Shown here one piece after another: positions 1 to 10,124 of a DNA stretch of 45,502 nt. Where the stretch lies: NCBI GenBank assembly GCA_031119395.1, contig JAVHYA010000041.1, positions 1 through 45,502 of the forward strand, given 5' to 3'. Below the pieces are notes generated by a model. It worked only from the letters and a program-made list of their open reading frames with translations, did not search any database and was not told where the DNA came from. This DNA is from Pseudomonadota bacterium. Its GTDB lineage: Bacteria; Pseudomonadota; Gammaproteobacteria; Burkholderiales; Burkholderiaceae_C. Numbering within the stretch: position 1 is the stretch's first letter; every line of letters begins with the position of its first letter. The translations under genes were made by a program, and so were the position numbers.

Positions 1-636
<636 letters not shown>

Positions 637-644
<8 letters not shown>

Positions 645-1821
645 TCGCGGCCTCCGCCTTGTGTTTTTCCATGAGTGCCGTGAAGCGGTCGAACAGGTAG
701 CCGATGTCGTGCGGGCCGGGCGAGGCTTCCGGGTGGCCCTGGAAGCAGAAGGCCGGCTTGTCGGTGCGGGCCAGGCCCTGCAGCGTGTGGTCGAACAGGC
801 TGACGTGCGTGGGTCGCAGGGTCGCGGGCAAGGTTTTCTCGTCCACCGCGAAGCCGTGGTTCTGGCTGGTGATGCTCACGCGCCCGTTGTCCAGGTCCTT
901 CACGGGGTGGTTCGCGCCGTGGTGGCCGAATTTCATCTTGAAGGTCTTCGCGCCCGAGGCCAGGGCCATGATCTGGTGGCCCAGGCAGATGCCGAAGGTG
1001 GGAATGCCGGTTTCGATCAGCTCGGCCACGGCCTTGATCGCATAGTCGCAGGGCTCCGGGTCGCCGGGGCCGTTGGCCAGGAAGATGCCGTCGGGCTTGA
1101 GCTTGAGCACGTCCGCCGCGGGCGTCTGGGCCGGCACCACGGTGATGCGGGCGCCGCGCTGCGCGATCATGCGCAGGATGTTCTTCTTGACGCCGTAGTC
1201 GAAGGCGACGACGTGGAACTTGGGCGTGATCTGCACGCCGTAGCCGGCGCCGAGCTTCCACTCGGTCTGCGTCCATTCGTAGGTCTGCTTGACCGACACG
1301 ACCTTGGCCAGGTCCAGGCCGGCCATGCTGGGGGCGGCCTTGGCGGCGGCGATGGCCTTGTCGATGACGGCTTGGGTGACCGATTCGCCGGCCGCGAGGC
1401 CGACGATGGCGCCGTTCTGTGCGCCCTTCGTGCGCAGGTGGCGGGTGAGCTTGCGGGTGTCGATGCCGGCGATGGCGACCGTCTGGCCTCGCACCAGGTA
1501 TTCCGACAGGGTCGCCGTCTTGCGGAAGTTGGAGGCGACGAGCGGCAGGTCCTTGATGATCAGGCCCGCGGCATGGATCTTGTCAGCCTCGATGTCTTCC
1601 TCGTTGACGCCGTAGTTGCCGATGTGCGGATACGTCAGCGTGACGATCTGCTGGCAGTAACTGGGGTCGGTGAGGATTTCCTGGTAGCCGGTGATGGCGG
1701 TGTTGAACACCACCTCGCCGACGGTGGAGCCGGTGGCTCCGATCGACTTGCCGAGAAAGACCGTGCCGTCTGCGAGCGCCAGGATGGCGGGCGGGAAGGA
1801 TCCCTGAAGGGATGAAAGCAC
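637..1821 (-). CDS. carA: Carbamoyl-phosphate synthase small (glutaminase) subunit
   Basis: Hydrolyses glutamine and channels ammonia to CarB. The N-terminal half is the CPSase small-chain domain ([20 protein letters not shown]). The C-terminal half is a class I glutamine amidotransferase with nucleophile Cys279 in FGICLGHQ and the catalytic His/Glu in [11 protein letters not shown] chose the GTG at 1821 (product VLSSLQGS..., 394 aa) because GGAG lies about 7 nt upstream of it; a longer in-frame start at 1851 would add ten residues without a good ribosome site. carB follows with an 8-nt overlap. A 234-nt gap separates carA from the upstream methyltransferase, so carAB probably has its own promoter. 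Confidence 0.96.
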
Positions 1822-1952
1822 TGGGGTTCTCCGTTGATGGATGACGCCCAAAGCGGACCCAAGGCGCCCGGCGGTCGGGCAAACGGGTGGCGGCTTTCGT
1901 CAGGGATGAGGCTTGCGTGCGCTGTGGGCGGGTGTGAGCGGGAAAGCCGCTG

Positions 1953-1958
1953 ATTATA
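1953..1958 (-). promoter_or_regulatory. Candidate -10 box for carAB
   Basis: A perfect TATAAT on the minus strand, in the middle of the 1822-2055 intergenic gap and about 130 nt before the carA start. No good -35 hexamer is present at 16-18 nt, so an activator or a weak promoter is possible. The leader is long enough for regulation, but I see no clear attenuator or riboswitch in it. Confidence 0.45.
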
Positions 1959-2055
1959 GCCCGGCGCCTCGGTACTTTCCCTGTGGGTGGCGCGAGGTCG
2001 GCACCGTTCTGGTGACCCGGCCGCGCGTCGCCCGCGAGGCGCGCCAGCGCGGCAT

Positions 2056-2850
2056 TCAGGCGCCGCCGGACAGCTGGCGCGCCGCGCTCGCATGCAGGCA
2101 GATGGCGGCGGCCGCCGCCACGTTCAGCGACTCCTCGCCACCCGGCTGGGCGATGCGGATATGCAGGGCCGCCCGCGCCTCCAGCGCCGGCGACACGCCC
2201 TGCCCTTCGTGGCCCAGCAGCCAGGCGCAGGGCATGGGCAGCCGAGCCTCGTGCAGCCACTCGCCGCGGTGCGAACTGGTGGCGATCCAGGGCATCCGCA
2301 GGGCATCGAGCGCCTCGGGCTCCACGCCTTCGACCAACTGCAGGCCGAAATGCGCGCCCATGCCCGCGCGCAGCACCTTGGGCGACCACAGCGCAGCCGT
2401 GCCCTTGAGCGCCACCACCTGGCCGAAGCCGAAGGCGGCCGCACTGCGCAGGATGGAGCCCACGTTCCCCGGATCCTGCAGCCGGTCGAGCAGGACCGTC
2501 GGCACAGTGGGCGACAGCGCCGGAGGCGGCGGCAGGTCGACCACGAAACCCATCGGCGCCGGCGATTCGAGGCCGCTGCCGGCGGCCAGCAGCGCATCGT
2601 CGACCACTACGGTTTTGATAGCACCCTGCGCCCATTCCACGGGCGCCCGAGGCCAAAATGACTCCGAAAACACGGCCACGGACGGGCGCAGGCCTCGCGC
2701 CAGCGCGGCCCGGCACAGGTGGTCGCCCTCGAGCCACACACGCCCCAGCTTGCGGTAGGCCCCGGGATCCTGGGCGAGCTTGCGCAGCTCCTTGAGCAGC
2801 GGGTTGTCGCGCGACTGGATGCGCATCGGCTCGGAAGGGCTCACGGGCAT
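2056..2850 (-). CDS. SpoU/TrmH-family RNA 2'-O-methyltransferase
   Basis: A SPOUT-class methyltransferase that would transfer a methyl group from SAM to a ribose 2'-OH of rRNA or tRNA. The N-terminal substrate-binding domain holds SRDNPLLKELRKL and LEGDHLC. The C-terminal knot domain has the three family motifs: QDPGNVGSILR (125-131), LLGHEGQGVS (211-220) and SLNVAAAAAI (241-250). The target (RlmB-, TsnR- or TrmH-like) cannot be told from sequence. An ATG at 2826 is an alternative start. It follows rnhB by 7 nt, as the last gene of the long minus-strand run. A copy of the dispersed palindrome is translated as residues 77-82 (AIKTVV), in the linker between the two domains. Confidence 0.88.
   Translation of the reverse strand: MPVSPSEPMRIQSRDNPLLKELRKLAQDPGAYRKLGRVWLEGDHLCRAALARGLRPSVAVFSESFWPRAPVEWAQGAIKTVVVDDALLAAGSGLESPAPMGFVVDLPPPPALSPTVPTVLLDRLQDPGNVGSILRSAAAFGFGQVVALKGTAALWSPKVLRAGMGAHFGLQLVEGVEPEALDALRMPWIATSSHRGEWLHEARLPMPCAWLLGHEGQGVSPALEARAALHIRIAQPGGEESLNVAAAAAICLHASAARQLSGGA
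2606..2664 (+). repeat. Dispersed palindromic repeat, copy 1 (inside the methyltransferase gene)
   Basis: The core at 2606-2622 (ACTAC-N7-ATAGC) is a slightly degenerate form of GCTAT-N7-ATAGC. The tail holds CTGCGCCC...GGGCGCCC and ends in CCAAAATGACTC, matching the tails of the other copies. It lies antisense to the host gene and keeps the frame open. Confidence 0.75.
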
Positions 2851-2857
2851 GGCGGGC

Positions 2858-3553
2858 TCAGGCGGCGGGTTGCGACAGCGCGAGCTCGACGGTCTGCACC
2901 TGCACGGTCACGGAAGCGGATGACATCGCGGGCACGCGGGCCAGCGCCTGGGCCACGGGCGAGAAGGATCGGCGGTGGTGCACGCACGCGCCGTGCACCT
3001 GCAGGGCGGCCAGGTGCTCGGGCGTTCCGTAGCCCTTGTGCCCGGCGAAGCCGTACGCCGGAAATTCGGCGTGCAGTTGCTCGCACAGCCGGTCGCGGTG
3101 CACCTTGGCCAGGATCGACGCGGCCGAGATCGCCTTGACCAGCGCATCGCCCTTGACCACCGCCTCGGCCAGCACGTCCAGCGTGGGCAGGCGATTGCCG
3201 TCCACCAGCACCTTGGCAGGCTTGAGCCGCAGGCCGTCCACCGCGCGGCGCATGGCCAGCATCGTGGCGCCGAGGATGTTGTGGGTGTCGATTTCCTCCA
3301 CGCTGGCCTGCGCGATCGAGCAGCACAGCGCCTTGGCCAGGATCTGCTCGTGGAGCTTCTCGCGCTGCAGGGCCGTCAGCGTCTTGGAATCGGCCAGGCC
3401 GCGGATCGGCTTCTGGTCGTCCAGGATCACCGCGGCGGCCACGACCGGGCCGGCCAGCGGGCCGCGGCCCGCTTCGTCCACACCGGCCAGGAGACCCGGC
3501 GCGTCCCAGACCAGACGCGCTTGCTCAGCCTTCAAGAACTTTCTGGATCGCAT
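2858..3553 (-). CDS. rnhB: Ribonuclease HII
   Basis: Cleaves the RNA strand of RNA-DNA hybrids and incises at single ribonucleotides in DNA. The 231-aa protein has the type 2 RNase H signature [11 protein letters not shown] with acidic residues D26 and E27, a further catalytic Asp in VLVDGNRLP, and the [10 protein letters not shown] helix typical of RnhB. Its start overlaps the lpxB 3' end by 29 nt, so it is probably translated in a coupled manner; the lpxA-lpxB-rnhB order is common in proteobacteria. The length is normal for the family. Confidence 0.95.
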   Translation of the reverse strand: MRSRKFLKAEQARLVWDAPGLLAGVDEAGRGPLAGPVVAAAVILDDQKPIRGLADSKTLTALQREKLHEQILAKALCCSIAQASVEEIDTHNILGATMLAMRRAVDGLRLKPAKVLVDGNRLPTLDVLAEAVVKGDALVKAISAASILAKVHRDRLCEQLHAEFPAYGFAGHKGYGTPEHLAALQVHGACVHHRRSFSPVAQALARVPAMSSASVTVQVQTVELALSQPAA

Positions 3554-4679
3554 CGGCGCACAGTGTCGGCGTATCGCGCTGCAGTTGCACGTGCATGGCG
3601 GTGAATTTCCGCTCCGCCTCCTGCACCCGGGCCGGCTCCTGCAGCCAGGCCAGCGTGGCCTCGGCCAGCGCCTCGGGCGTGGCCGCGTCCTGCAGAAGTT
3701 CAGGCACCACGAACTCCCCGCACAGGATGTTGGGCAACCCGACCCACGGCTGCAACTGCTGGCGGTGCATCAGGTGCCAGGAGACGCGGTTCATGTTGTA
3801 GGCGATGACCATCGGCCGCTTGAACAGCGCCGCCTCCAGCGTCGCCGTGCCGCTGGCGATCAGCGTCGCGTCGCAGGCCGCCAGCACGGCGTGGGAGCGG
3901 CCATCGACCAGCTTGACCTTGCCGGCCATCGGGCTGGCGGCCAGCAGCTGCTCGGCCTCCGCGCGCAGGCTGGGGATCACCGGCGCTATGAATTCGATAG
4001 CAGGCTGCGCCCGCTGCATGAGCGCTGCAGCCGAAAAGAACCTTGAGGCCAGGTAGCGCAATTCGGAGCGCCGGCTGCCGGGCAGCAGCGCCACCACCGG
4101 CGCCTCGGCCGACAGCCCCAGCGCCCGCCTCGCCCCGGCCCGGTCCGGCTGCATGGGAATGACGTTGGCCAGCGGGTGGCCGACGTAGCTCGCAGCCACG
4201 CCCTGCTCCGCCAGCAGCGCCGGCTCGAAGGGGAAGATGCACAGCACGTGGTCGGCTGCGGCGCGGATCTTCTCGATGCGGTCCGCGCGCCAGGCCCAGA
4301 TCGAGGGGCAGACGAAGTGCACGGTCTTGATGCCGCGTCCGCGCAGCGCCGCCTCGAGGTCGAGGTTGAAGTCGGGCGCATCGACGCCGATGAAGAGTTC
4401 GGGCCATTCGCGCAGCAGACGCGCCTTGAGCTGGCGGCGGATGGCGGCGATCTCGGCGTAGTGGCGCAGCACCTCGATGTAGCCGCGAACGGCCAGCTTT
4501 TCTTGCGGCCACCAGCTCTCGAAGCCGCGCGCGAGCATCTGCGGCCCGCCGATGCCGACCGTCTTCACGTGTGGAAAGCGGCGCTGCAGGCCGTCCAGCA
4601 ACAGGCCCGCGAGCAGGTCGCCCGAAGGCTCGCCGGCCACCAGGGCGAACTGGCGCGCCTGTTCGCTCTCGCCCGTCAT
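3525..4679 (-). CDS. lpxB: Lipid-A-disaccharide synthase
   Basis: A GT-B glycosyltransferase at the inner membrane face that joins UDP-2,3-diacylglucosamine and lipid X to form lipid A disaccharide. Motifs include GEPSGD (16-21), GVDAPDFNL, the CPSIWAWR region and [10 protein letters not shown]. The ATG at 4679 is preferred because GGAG sits 8 nt upstream; a GTG at 4688 is the alternative. The product is 384 aa, normal for LpxB. Residues 227-232 (AIEFIA) and the stretch just N-terminal to them come from a dispersed palindromic repeat, inserted in frame shortly after the LPGSRRSEL segment. Upstream lies lpxA (73 nt gap), downstream the overlapping rnhB. Confidence 0.96.
   Translation of the reverse strand: MTGESEQARQFALVAGEPSGDLLAGLLLDGLQRRFPHVKTVGIGGPQMLARGFESWWPQEKLAVRGYIEVLRHYAEIAAIRRQLKARLLREWPELFIGVDAPDFNLDLEAALRGRGIKTVHFVCPSIWAWRADRIEKIRAAADHVLCIFPFEPALLAEQGVAASYVGHPLANVIPMQPDRAGARRALGLSAEAPVVALLPGSRRSELRYLASRFFSAAALMQRAQPAIEFIAPVIPSLRAEAEQLLAASPMAGKVKLVDGRSHAVLAACDATLIASGTATLEAALFKRPMVIAYNMNRVSWHLMHRQQLQPWVGLPNILCGEFVVPELLQDAATPEALAEATLAWLQEPARVQEAERKFTAMHVQLQRDTPTLCADAIQKVLEG
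3985..4045 (+). repeat. Dispersed palindromic repeat, copy 2 (inside lpxB)
   Basis: Core 3985-4001 is GCTAT-GAATTCG-ATAGC, followed by a GC-rich tail with CTGCGCCC and GCGCTGCAGCC and then CGAAAAGAACC. It is antisense to lpxB and read through as AIEFIA on the coding strand. Confidence 0.85.
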
Positions 4680-4752
4680 CGCATGCACTCCGATACCGCG
4701 CGTCGGGAGGTCGACGGCAGGCAGCGGGAGAAGGCGTCGCCCAGGCTGCGCA

Positions 4753-5541
4753 TCAGCGCGCGATGCCGCTGGCCGCGGTGGCGAGGAAGCCGTCCATCAG
4801 CGCAACGTCGGCTTCGATGCCCCCGCCCAGCGCTGCCAGTGCCTGGATGCCGGAGCGCGCCTCGTCGAGCGTCTTGCCCTGACGGTAGAGCAGCTTGTGC
4901 ATCTCGCGGATCGCCGACAGGCGCTCGGCGGAGAAGTCGCGCCGCCGAAGACCGACCAGGTTGACGCCGCGCACGGCGAGCGGGTTGCCGTCCACCACCA
5001 TGAAGGGCGGTACGTCCTTGTTGACGTGCCCTGCGAAACCCACCATCGCATGCGCTCCGACGCGCATGCGCTGCAGCACGCCCACCAGGCCGCCGATCGT
5101 GGCCCAGTCGCCCACCTGCACATGGCCGGCCAGGGTGGTGTTGTTGGCCATGGTGGTCTGGTTGCCGACCTGGCAGTCGTGCGCGATGTGCACGTAGGCC
5201 ATGATCCAGTTGTCGTCGCCGATGCGCGTCGCGCCGGCGTCCTGCACCGTCCCGAGGTTGAAGGTGCAGAACTCGCGGACCACGTTGCGGTCGCCGATCA
5301 CGAGCTCGGTGTCTTCGCCGGCGTACTTCTTGTCCTGCGGGTTGGCGCCCAGCGAGGCGAACTGGAAGATGCGGTTGTCGCGGCCGAGGGTCGTGCGCCC
5401 CTCGATCACGCAGTGCGCGCCGATCGTGGTACCGGCGCCGATGCGCACCTTCGGGCCAATAACCGCGTACGGCCCGACCGTCACCGAGGCATCGAGTTCG
5501 GCCTTCGTATCGACGAGCGCCGTCGGATGGATCTGCGTCAT
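4753..5541 (-). CDS. lpxA: Acyl-ACP:UDP-N-acetylglucosamine O-acyltransferase
   Basis: First step of lipid A synthesis: moves a 3-hydroxyacyl chain from ACP to the 3-OH of UDP-GlcNAc in the cytoplasm. The 262-aa protein begins [11 protein letters not shown] and forms a left-handed beta helix of hexapeptide repeats ([20 protein letters not shown]). The catalytic His lies in [13 protein letters not shown]. The C-terminal helical part begins near [19 protein letters not shown]. It sits 12 nt after fabZ in the conserved lpxD-fabZ-lpxA-lpxB cluster. Length and motifs are normal. Confidence 0.97.
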   Translation of the reverse strand: MTQIHPTALVDTKAELDASVTVGPYAVIGPKVRIGAGTTIGAHCVIEGRTTLGRDNRIFQFASLGANPQDKKYAGEDTELVIGDRNVVREFCTFNLGTVQDAGATRIGDDNWIMAYVHIAHDCQVGNQTTMANNTTLAGHVQVGDWATIGGLVGVLQRMRVGAHAMVGFAGHVNKDVPPFMVVDGNPLAVRGVNLVGLRRRDFSAERLSAIREMHKLLYRQGKTLDEARSGIQALAALGGGIEADVALMDGFLATAASGIAR

Positions 5542-5553
5542 GCGGCCGGCGCC

Positions 5554-6006
5554 TCAGGCGTCGATCCGGCGCATGGCGCACATCAGGTGCGCCTCGCACG
5601 CCACTTCGGTTCCCACCAGGGCACGGCCCTTGAACTTGGAGATGCCGGCCTTCATGCGGTCGATCTCGACCTCGAGCGTGAGCTGGTCGCCCGGCTCGAC
5701 CGGGCGCTTGAATCGCGCGCCGTCGATGGCGGCGAAGTAATAGACCATGTTCTCGTCCGGCACGATGTCCAGCGACTTGAAGGACAGCAGTGCCGCCGCC
5801 TGCGCCATGGCCTCGAGCATCAGCACGCCGGGCATCACCGGCCGGTGCGGGAAGTGGCCGTTGAAGAAGGGCTCGTTCATCGTCACGTTCTTCAGCGCCG
5901 TGATGCGCTTGCCCTTCTCCATCTCCAGCACGCGGTCCACCAGCAGGAACGGGTAGCGGTGCGGCAGGAGCTTGAGGATCTGGTGGATGTCGAGCATCGT
6001 CGTCAT
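5554..6006 (-). CDS. fabZ: 3-hydroxyacyl-[ACP] dehydratase FabZ
   Basis: Dehydrates 3-hydroxyacyl-ACP in fatty acid elongation and competes with LpxA and LpxD for the 3-hydroxyacyl-ACP pool. Hot-dog fold; catalytic His51 in [12 protein letters not shown] and Glu65 in LMLEAMAQ. The ATG at 6006 is chosen because it forms an ATGA overlap with the lpxD stop and gives the usual 150 aa; upstream in-frame codons lie within lpxD. MLDIHQ, three codons later, is an alternative start. Confidence 0.96.
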   Translation of the reverse strand: MTTMLDIHQILKLLPHRYPFLLVDRVLEMEKGKRITALKNVTMNEPFFNGHFPHRPVMPGVLMLEAMAQAAALLSFKSLDIVPDENMVYYFAAIDGARFKRPVEPGDQLTLEVEIDRMKAGISKFKGRALVGTEVACEAHLMCAMRRIDA

Positions 6007-6992
6007 GGTGTCTTGTCGTCCGGCCCCATCGACTTTTCGAGGGCCTTGAGTCGTTCCCGCAGCGTGTGCAGCTGCTTCAGGGTGGCAGCGTTCTTCTCCC
6101 ACGCCGCATTGTCGTCGATGGGAAACATGCCGGTGTATTGCCCCGGCTTCAGGATGGAGCGTGTGACCACCGTGGCGGCGGAGATGTGCACGCCGTCGGC
6201 CAGCCTGAGGTGGCCGAGCACGATGGCGCCGCCGCCGATGGTGCAGTGCGCGCCGATGTCGGCGCTGCCGGCGACGCCCACGCAGCCGGCCATGGCGGTG
6301 TGCCTGCCCACCCGCACGTTGTGGCCGATCTGGATCAGGTTGTCGAGCTTGACGCCGTCCTCGATGACGGTGTCCTCCAGCGCGCCGCGGTCGATGCAGG
6401 TGTTGGCGCCGATCTCGACGTCGTCACCGATGCGCACCGCACCGAGCTGCTCGATCTTCACCCACGCCCCCTGGTGCGGCGCCAGTCCGAAGCCGTCGGC
6501 GCCGATCACCACGCCCGGATGCAGCAGGCAGCGGGCACCGACCACGCAGTCCTCGCTGATCGTGACGCGAGACTTCAGCACCGTGCCCGGGCCGATGCGC
6601 GCGCCGCGCTCGACCACGCACAGCGCGCCGATGCGCGCAGTGGCATCGACCTGGGCGGCCGGATCGATCACCGCCGAGGGATGGATGCGCGGGCCCTCCT
6701 CGCGCGCATGCCGCGCCTTCCACAGTTGCGTGAGCCGGGCGAAGTACAGGTAGGGATCGTCGGTGACGATGAAGCTGCCGCGCTCGGCAGCCGCCTCGCG
6801 CATCGCGGGCGACACAATGACACAGGCCGCCCGGGAGGCGGCCAGTTCCTTGCGGTACTTGGGGTGGCTGAGGAAACTCAGCGCATCGGGCCCGGCCGTG
6901 GCCAGGGGCGCGAGGCGCTGGACTTCGAAGGCCCCGTCGCCCTGCAGCTCGCCACCGAGCGCTTGGGCGATCTCACCGAGTCGCAGTGCCAC
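6003..6992 (-). CDS. lpxD: UDP-3-O-acylglucosamine N-acyltransferase
   Basis: Third step of lipid A synthesis: N-acylates UDP-3-O-acyl-glucosamine. The 329-aa protein has an N-terminal LpxD-specific domain ([16 protein letters not shown] to LSFLSHPKY), then many hexapeptide repeats of a left-handed beta helix with the catalytic His in [10 protein letters not shown], then a C-terminal helix ([17 protein letters not shown]). The start is GTG at 6992, 13 nt after skp. It ends in a 4-nt overlap with fabZ. Confidence 0.96.
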   Translation of the reverse strand: MALRLGEIAQALGGELQGDGAFEVQRLAPLATAGPDALSFLSHPKYRKELAASRAACVIVSPAMREAAAERGSFIVTDDPYLYFARLTQLWKARHAREEGPRIHPSAVIDPAAQVDATARIGALCVVERGARIGPGTVLKSRVTISEDCVVGARCLLHPGVVIGADGFGLAPHQGAWVKIEQLGAVRIGDDVEIGANTCIDRGALEDTVIEDGVKLDNLIQIGHNVRVGRHTAMAGCVGVAGSADIGAHCTIGGGAIVLGHLRLADGVHISAATVVTRSILKPGQYTGMFPIDDNAAWEKNAATLKQLHTLRERLKALEKSMGPDDKTP

Positions 6993-7005
6993 GCCAGTCA
7001 GGGCG

Positions 7006-7533
7006 TCACTTGCCGTTGCCGGCCGGCGCCGCGTTCAGGGCCTTGATGACCTTCTCGGTGATGTCGTGCTTGGGATTGACATACACCGCGTCCTGCAGGA
7101 TCACGTCGTACTTCTCGGCTTCGGCGACCTGCTTGATGGCGCGCTGGGCGCTCTCGTACACCTTCTGCAATTCTTCGCTGCGGCGCAGATTCAGGTCTTC
7201 CTGGAACTCGCGGCGCTTGCGCTGGAAGTCGCGGTCCTGGTCCACCAGCTGGCGCTGGCGCGCCGTGCGCTGCGTCTCGGACAGGGTCGGCGCCTCACGT
7301 TCGAACTTGTCCGAAGCCGTCTTCAGCGCTGCTTCCTGGTCCTTGAGATCCTTCTCGCGCTTGAGGAACTCCTGCTCGAGGCGCGCCTGCGCGGCCTTGG
7401 CCGCAGGCGCCTCGCGCATCACGCGGTCGGGATTGACGACGCCGAAGCGGAACGCTTCCTGCGCCCAGACAGGATTGACGACGGCCGCGCCTGCAAGCGC
7501 GGCGGCGGCGACCCATTGATACAGCTGCTTCAT
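7006..7533 (-). CDS. skp: Periplasmic OmpH/Skp-family chaperone
   Basis: Holds unfolded outer-membrane proteins in the periplasm for delivery to the Bam complex. The 175-aa precursor has a signal peptide ([19 protein letters not shown], likely cut after VWA), then [16 protein letters not shown], then a long charged coiled coil from about 45 to 130 that forms the Skp tentacle, and a C-terminal strand region with [13 protein letters not shown]. Its ATG shares one base with the bamA stop (TGATG), coupling it to its client-folding partner. The bamA-skp-lpxD order is the standard one. Confidence 0.94.
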   Translation of the reverse strand: MKQLYQWVAAAALAGAAVVNPVWAQEAFRFGVVNPDRVMREAPAAKAAQARLEQEFLKREKDLKDQEAALKTASDKFEREAPTLSETQRTARQRQLVDQDRDFQRKRREFQEDLNLRRSEELQKVYESAQRAIKQVAEAEKYDVILQDAVYVNPKHDITEKVIKALNAAPAGNGK

Positions 7534-10085
7534 CAGAAAGAAGTCCCGATCTGGAACTGGACGCGCTGGACGCGGTCCGCAGGAATGAGGGGGTAGAAGG
7601 GATTGTCAGGGTTGGTGACTTCCCTTTGCTGGCGGATCGGCACCGCGTAGGAGAGCCGAAGCGGACCCAGCGGCGAGATCCAGCTGATCCCGATGCCCGC
7701 CGATGCCCGGAACTTGCGCTCGGCCTTGTAGCGGCGCTCGCACTGCTCCGCCGTTTCGCCCGGCAGTCCGACGAACGGATTGGCCACCGCGCAGCTCTTG
7801 TCGCCAAACACGTTGCCGGCGTCCAGGAAGGTGTACAGACGCAGCGTCCGGTCGTTGCCGGCGCCAGGGAATGGCGTGCTCAGCTCGATGTTGAACACCG
7901 CCTTCTTGGTGCCGCCGAGCGCCGCCTGCGTGATCGAGTCACGCGGGCCGAGCGAGTTCTGCTCGAAGCCGCGCACGGAACCCAGGCCGCCGGCGTAGAA
8001 GTTCTTGAAGATCGGGAATTCCTTGCCGCCGTACGCCTTGGCAGCACCGATGTCCGCATTGAGCGCCAGGGTGTACTGCTTGGACAGCGGGATGAACTGC
8101 TGGTACTGGTAGCTCGTCTTCACGTATTTGAAGTCGCCACCGACACCCACTTCGAGGTTGGCGCGCTGCAGCCGGCCGCGCGTTGGCACCAGGGCGCTGT
8201 CGCGGTCGTCGCGCGCCCAACCCACGGTCAGCGGGATGCCCCAGACCGAGTCCTGGCTGCAACTCAGCGCGTAGCTGTTGCTCAAGGCGTTCAGGTACGC
8301 ACCATTCGAGCCGCCACGCGAGCACCCGAAGTAGTTGAGGTAGGCGCCCGGCACCGAGCGCGCATAGATGTAGCGGTAGTAGTTCGCCGTCGTGGGCTGG
8401 TTCAGCAGGTCGTAGAAGTCCGCCGCATTGAGCAGCGACGAGGCACCGGTCTGGAACTTGTAGCGTTCCACCCCTGCGCCGAAGAAGACCGTGTCGATTT
8501 CGCTGAACGGAACCCCGAAACGGATCGAGCCACCCTCGCTGGTCAGCGTGTAGTCGCCATCCTGCGAGTAGTACGGCGTGGTGCGCTGGTGGAAGACGCT
8601 CAGCGTGCGCGAGATGCCGTCCTTGGTGAAGTAGGGGTCGGTCGTGGTGAGCGAGATGGTGCGGTTGTACTTGCTCGTGTTGACATTCAGGCCGAGGTAG
8701 TTGCCCGAGCCGAACACGTTCTCCTGCGTGATGCCGAAGTTGAGCGACACCTTCTCCGCACTCGAGAAGCCCGCGCCGAGCTGCAACGTGCCGGTCGGCT
8801 TTTCCTCGACCTGCACGGTCAGGTCGACCTGGTCCGGCGAGCCCGGCACTTCCTGCGTCTCGACGTTGACTTCCTTGAAGTAACCCAGGCGATCGACGCG
8901 CTCGCGCGAAAGCTTGATGCGGTCGCCGTCGTACCAGGAGGCCTCGTACTGGCGGAACTCGCGGCGGATCACTTCGTCGCGCGTCTTGTTGTTGCCGGCC
9001 ACGTTGACCTTGCGAACATAGACCCGACGCACGGGCTCGGCCTGGAGCACCAGGGTCACGCGATTGTTCTGGCGGTCGATCTCGGGCCTGGACTGCACCT
9101 TGGCAAAGGCGTAGCCGAAGCTGGAGAAGTAGTCGCTGAAGGCCTTGGTGGTTTCGGTGACCTGGTCGCCGTTGTAGGCTTCGCCCGGCTTGATGGTGAC
9201 GAGCGACTTGAACTCTTCCTCGCGGCCCAGGTAGTTGCCTTCGAGCTTGACGCCCGAAACCACGTACTTCGGCCCTTCGGTGATGTTCACCGTGATCGAC
9301 AGGTCCTTGCGATCGGGCGAGATCGCCACCTGCGTGGAGTCGATGCGGAACTCCATGTAGCCGCGCGTGATGTAGTAGGAGCGCAGTTGCTCGAGGTCGG
9401 CGTTGAGCTTGGTGCGCGAGTACTGGTTGGACTTGGTGTACCAGGCCAGCCAGCCGCCCGTGTCCTGGTCGAACAGACCCAGCAGCGTCGATTCGCTGAA
9501 GGCCTGGTTGCCCACGATGCGGATGTCCTTGATGCGCGCCGAGTCCCCTTCGGTGACGGTGAAGGTGAGGTTCACGCGATTGCGCTCGATCGGCGTGACG
9601 GTGGTGACCACGTCGACGTTGTAGAGGCTGCGCGTGATGTACTGGCGCTTGAGCTCCTGCTCGGCGCGATCGGCCAGCGCCTTGTCGTACGGCCGCCCGT
9701 CGGCCAGGCCGATCTCGCGCAGGGCCTTCTGCAGTGCGTCCTTCTCGAACTCCTTGGTGCCCGAGAAGTCGACGCTGGCAATGGTCGGGCGCTCTTCCAC
9801 GATGACGACGAGCACGTTGCCGCTCACGTCGATACGCACATCCTTGAACAGGCCCAGATCGAACAGCGCCCGGATCGCGGCCGAGCCGCGGTCGTCGGTG
9901 TACGTGTCGCCCACGCGCAGCGGCATCGATGCGAAGACGGTCCCCGGTTCCACCCGCTGGAGGCCTTCGACCCGGATGTCGCGTACCGTGAAAGGCTCGA
10001 CGGCCCAAGCGGCCGTCGCGGCCAGCGCGCTGGCTACCACCGCTGCCACGCTACGCAGGCGAAAGCGACTGAAGTGTGTGTTCAT
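7533..10085 (-). CDS. bamA: Outer membrane protein assembly factor BamA
   Basis: Omp85-family core of the Bam complex, which inserts beta-barrel proteins into the outer membrane. The 850-aa precursor has a signal peptide ending near AATAAWA, five POTRA domains (first at FTVRDIRVEGLQRVEPG, last ending near VQVEEKPTG), then a 16-strand barrel. The conserved VRGF of loop 6 is seen in GSVRGFEQNSLGPRD. The C-terminal residue is Phe (FQIGTSF), as needed for outer-membrane targeting. It lies between rseP and skp. No strong Shine-Dalgarno precedes the ATG. Confidence 0.97.
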   Translation of the reverse strand: MNTHFSRFRLRSVAAVVASALAATAAWAVEPFTVRDIRVEGLQRVEPGTVFASMPLRVGDTYTDDRGSAAIRALFDLGLFKDVRIDVSGNVLVVIVEERPTIASVDFSGTKEFEKDALQKALREIGLADGRPYDKALADRAEQELKRQYITRSLYNVDVVTTVTPIERNRVNLTFTVTEGDSARIKDIRIVGNQAFSESTLLGLFDQDTGGWLAWYTKSNQYSRTKLNADLEQLRSYYITRGYMEFRIDSTQVAISPDRKDLSITVNITEGPKYVVSGVKLEGNYLGREEEFKSLVTIKPGEAYNGDQVTETTKAFSDYFSSFGYAFAKVQSRPEIDRQNNRVTLVLQAEPVRRVYVRKVNVAGNNKTRDEVIRREFRQYEASWYDGDRIKLSRERVDRLGYFKEVNVETQEVPGSPDQVDLTVQVEEKPTGTLQLGAGFSSAEKVSLNFGITQENVFGSGNYLGLNVNTSKYNRTISLTTTDPYFTKDGISRTLSVFHQRTTPYYSQDGDYTLTSEGGSIRFGVPFSEIDTVFFGAGVERYKFQTGASSLLNAADFYDLLNQPTTANYYRYIYARSVPGAYLNYFGCSRGGSNGAYLNALSNSYALSCSQDSVWGIPLTVGWARDDRDSALVPTRGRLQRANLEVGVGGDFKYVKTSYQYQQFIPLSKQYTLALNADIGAAKAYGGKEFPIFKNFYAGGLGSVRGFEQNSLGPRDSITQAALGGTKKAVFNIELSTPFPGAGNDRTLRLYTFLDAGNVFGDKSCAVANPFVGLPGETAEQCERRYKAERKFRASAGIGISWISPLGPLRLSYAVPIRQQREVTNPDNPFYPLIPADRVQRVQFQIGTSF

Positions 10086-10124
10086 CTGAGAAATGGGCCG
10101 GCGCGCATGGGGCCGGCAAGATAG

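Noticed and set aside
7626-10124. An 832-codon plus-strand frame opposite bamA
   Set aside because: Antisense shadow of bamA; His/Val/Arg/Leu-rich with no family match.
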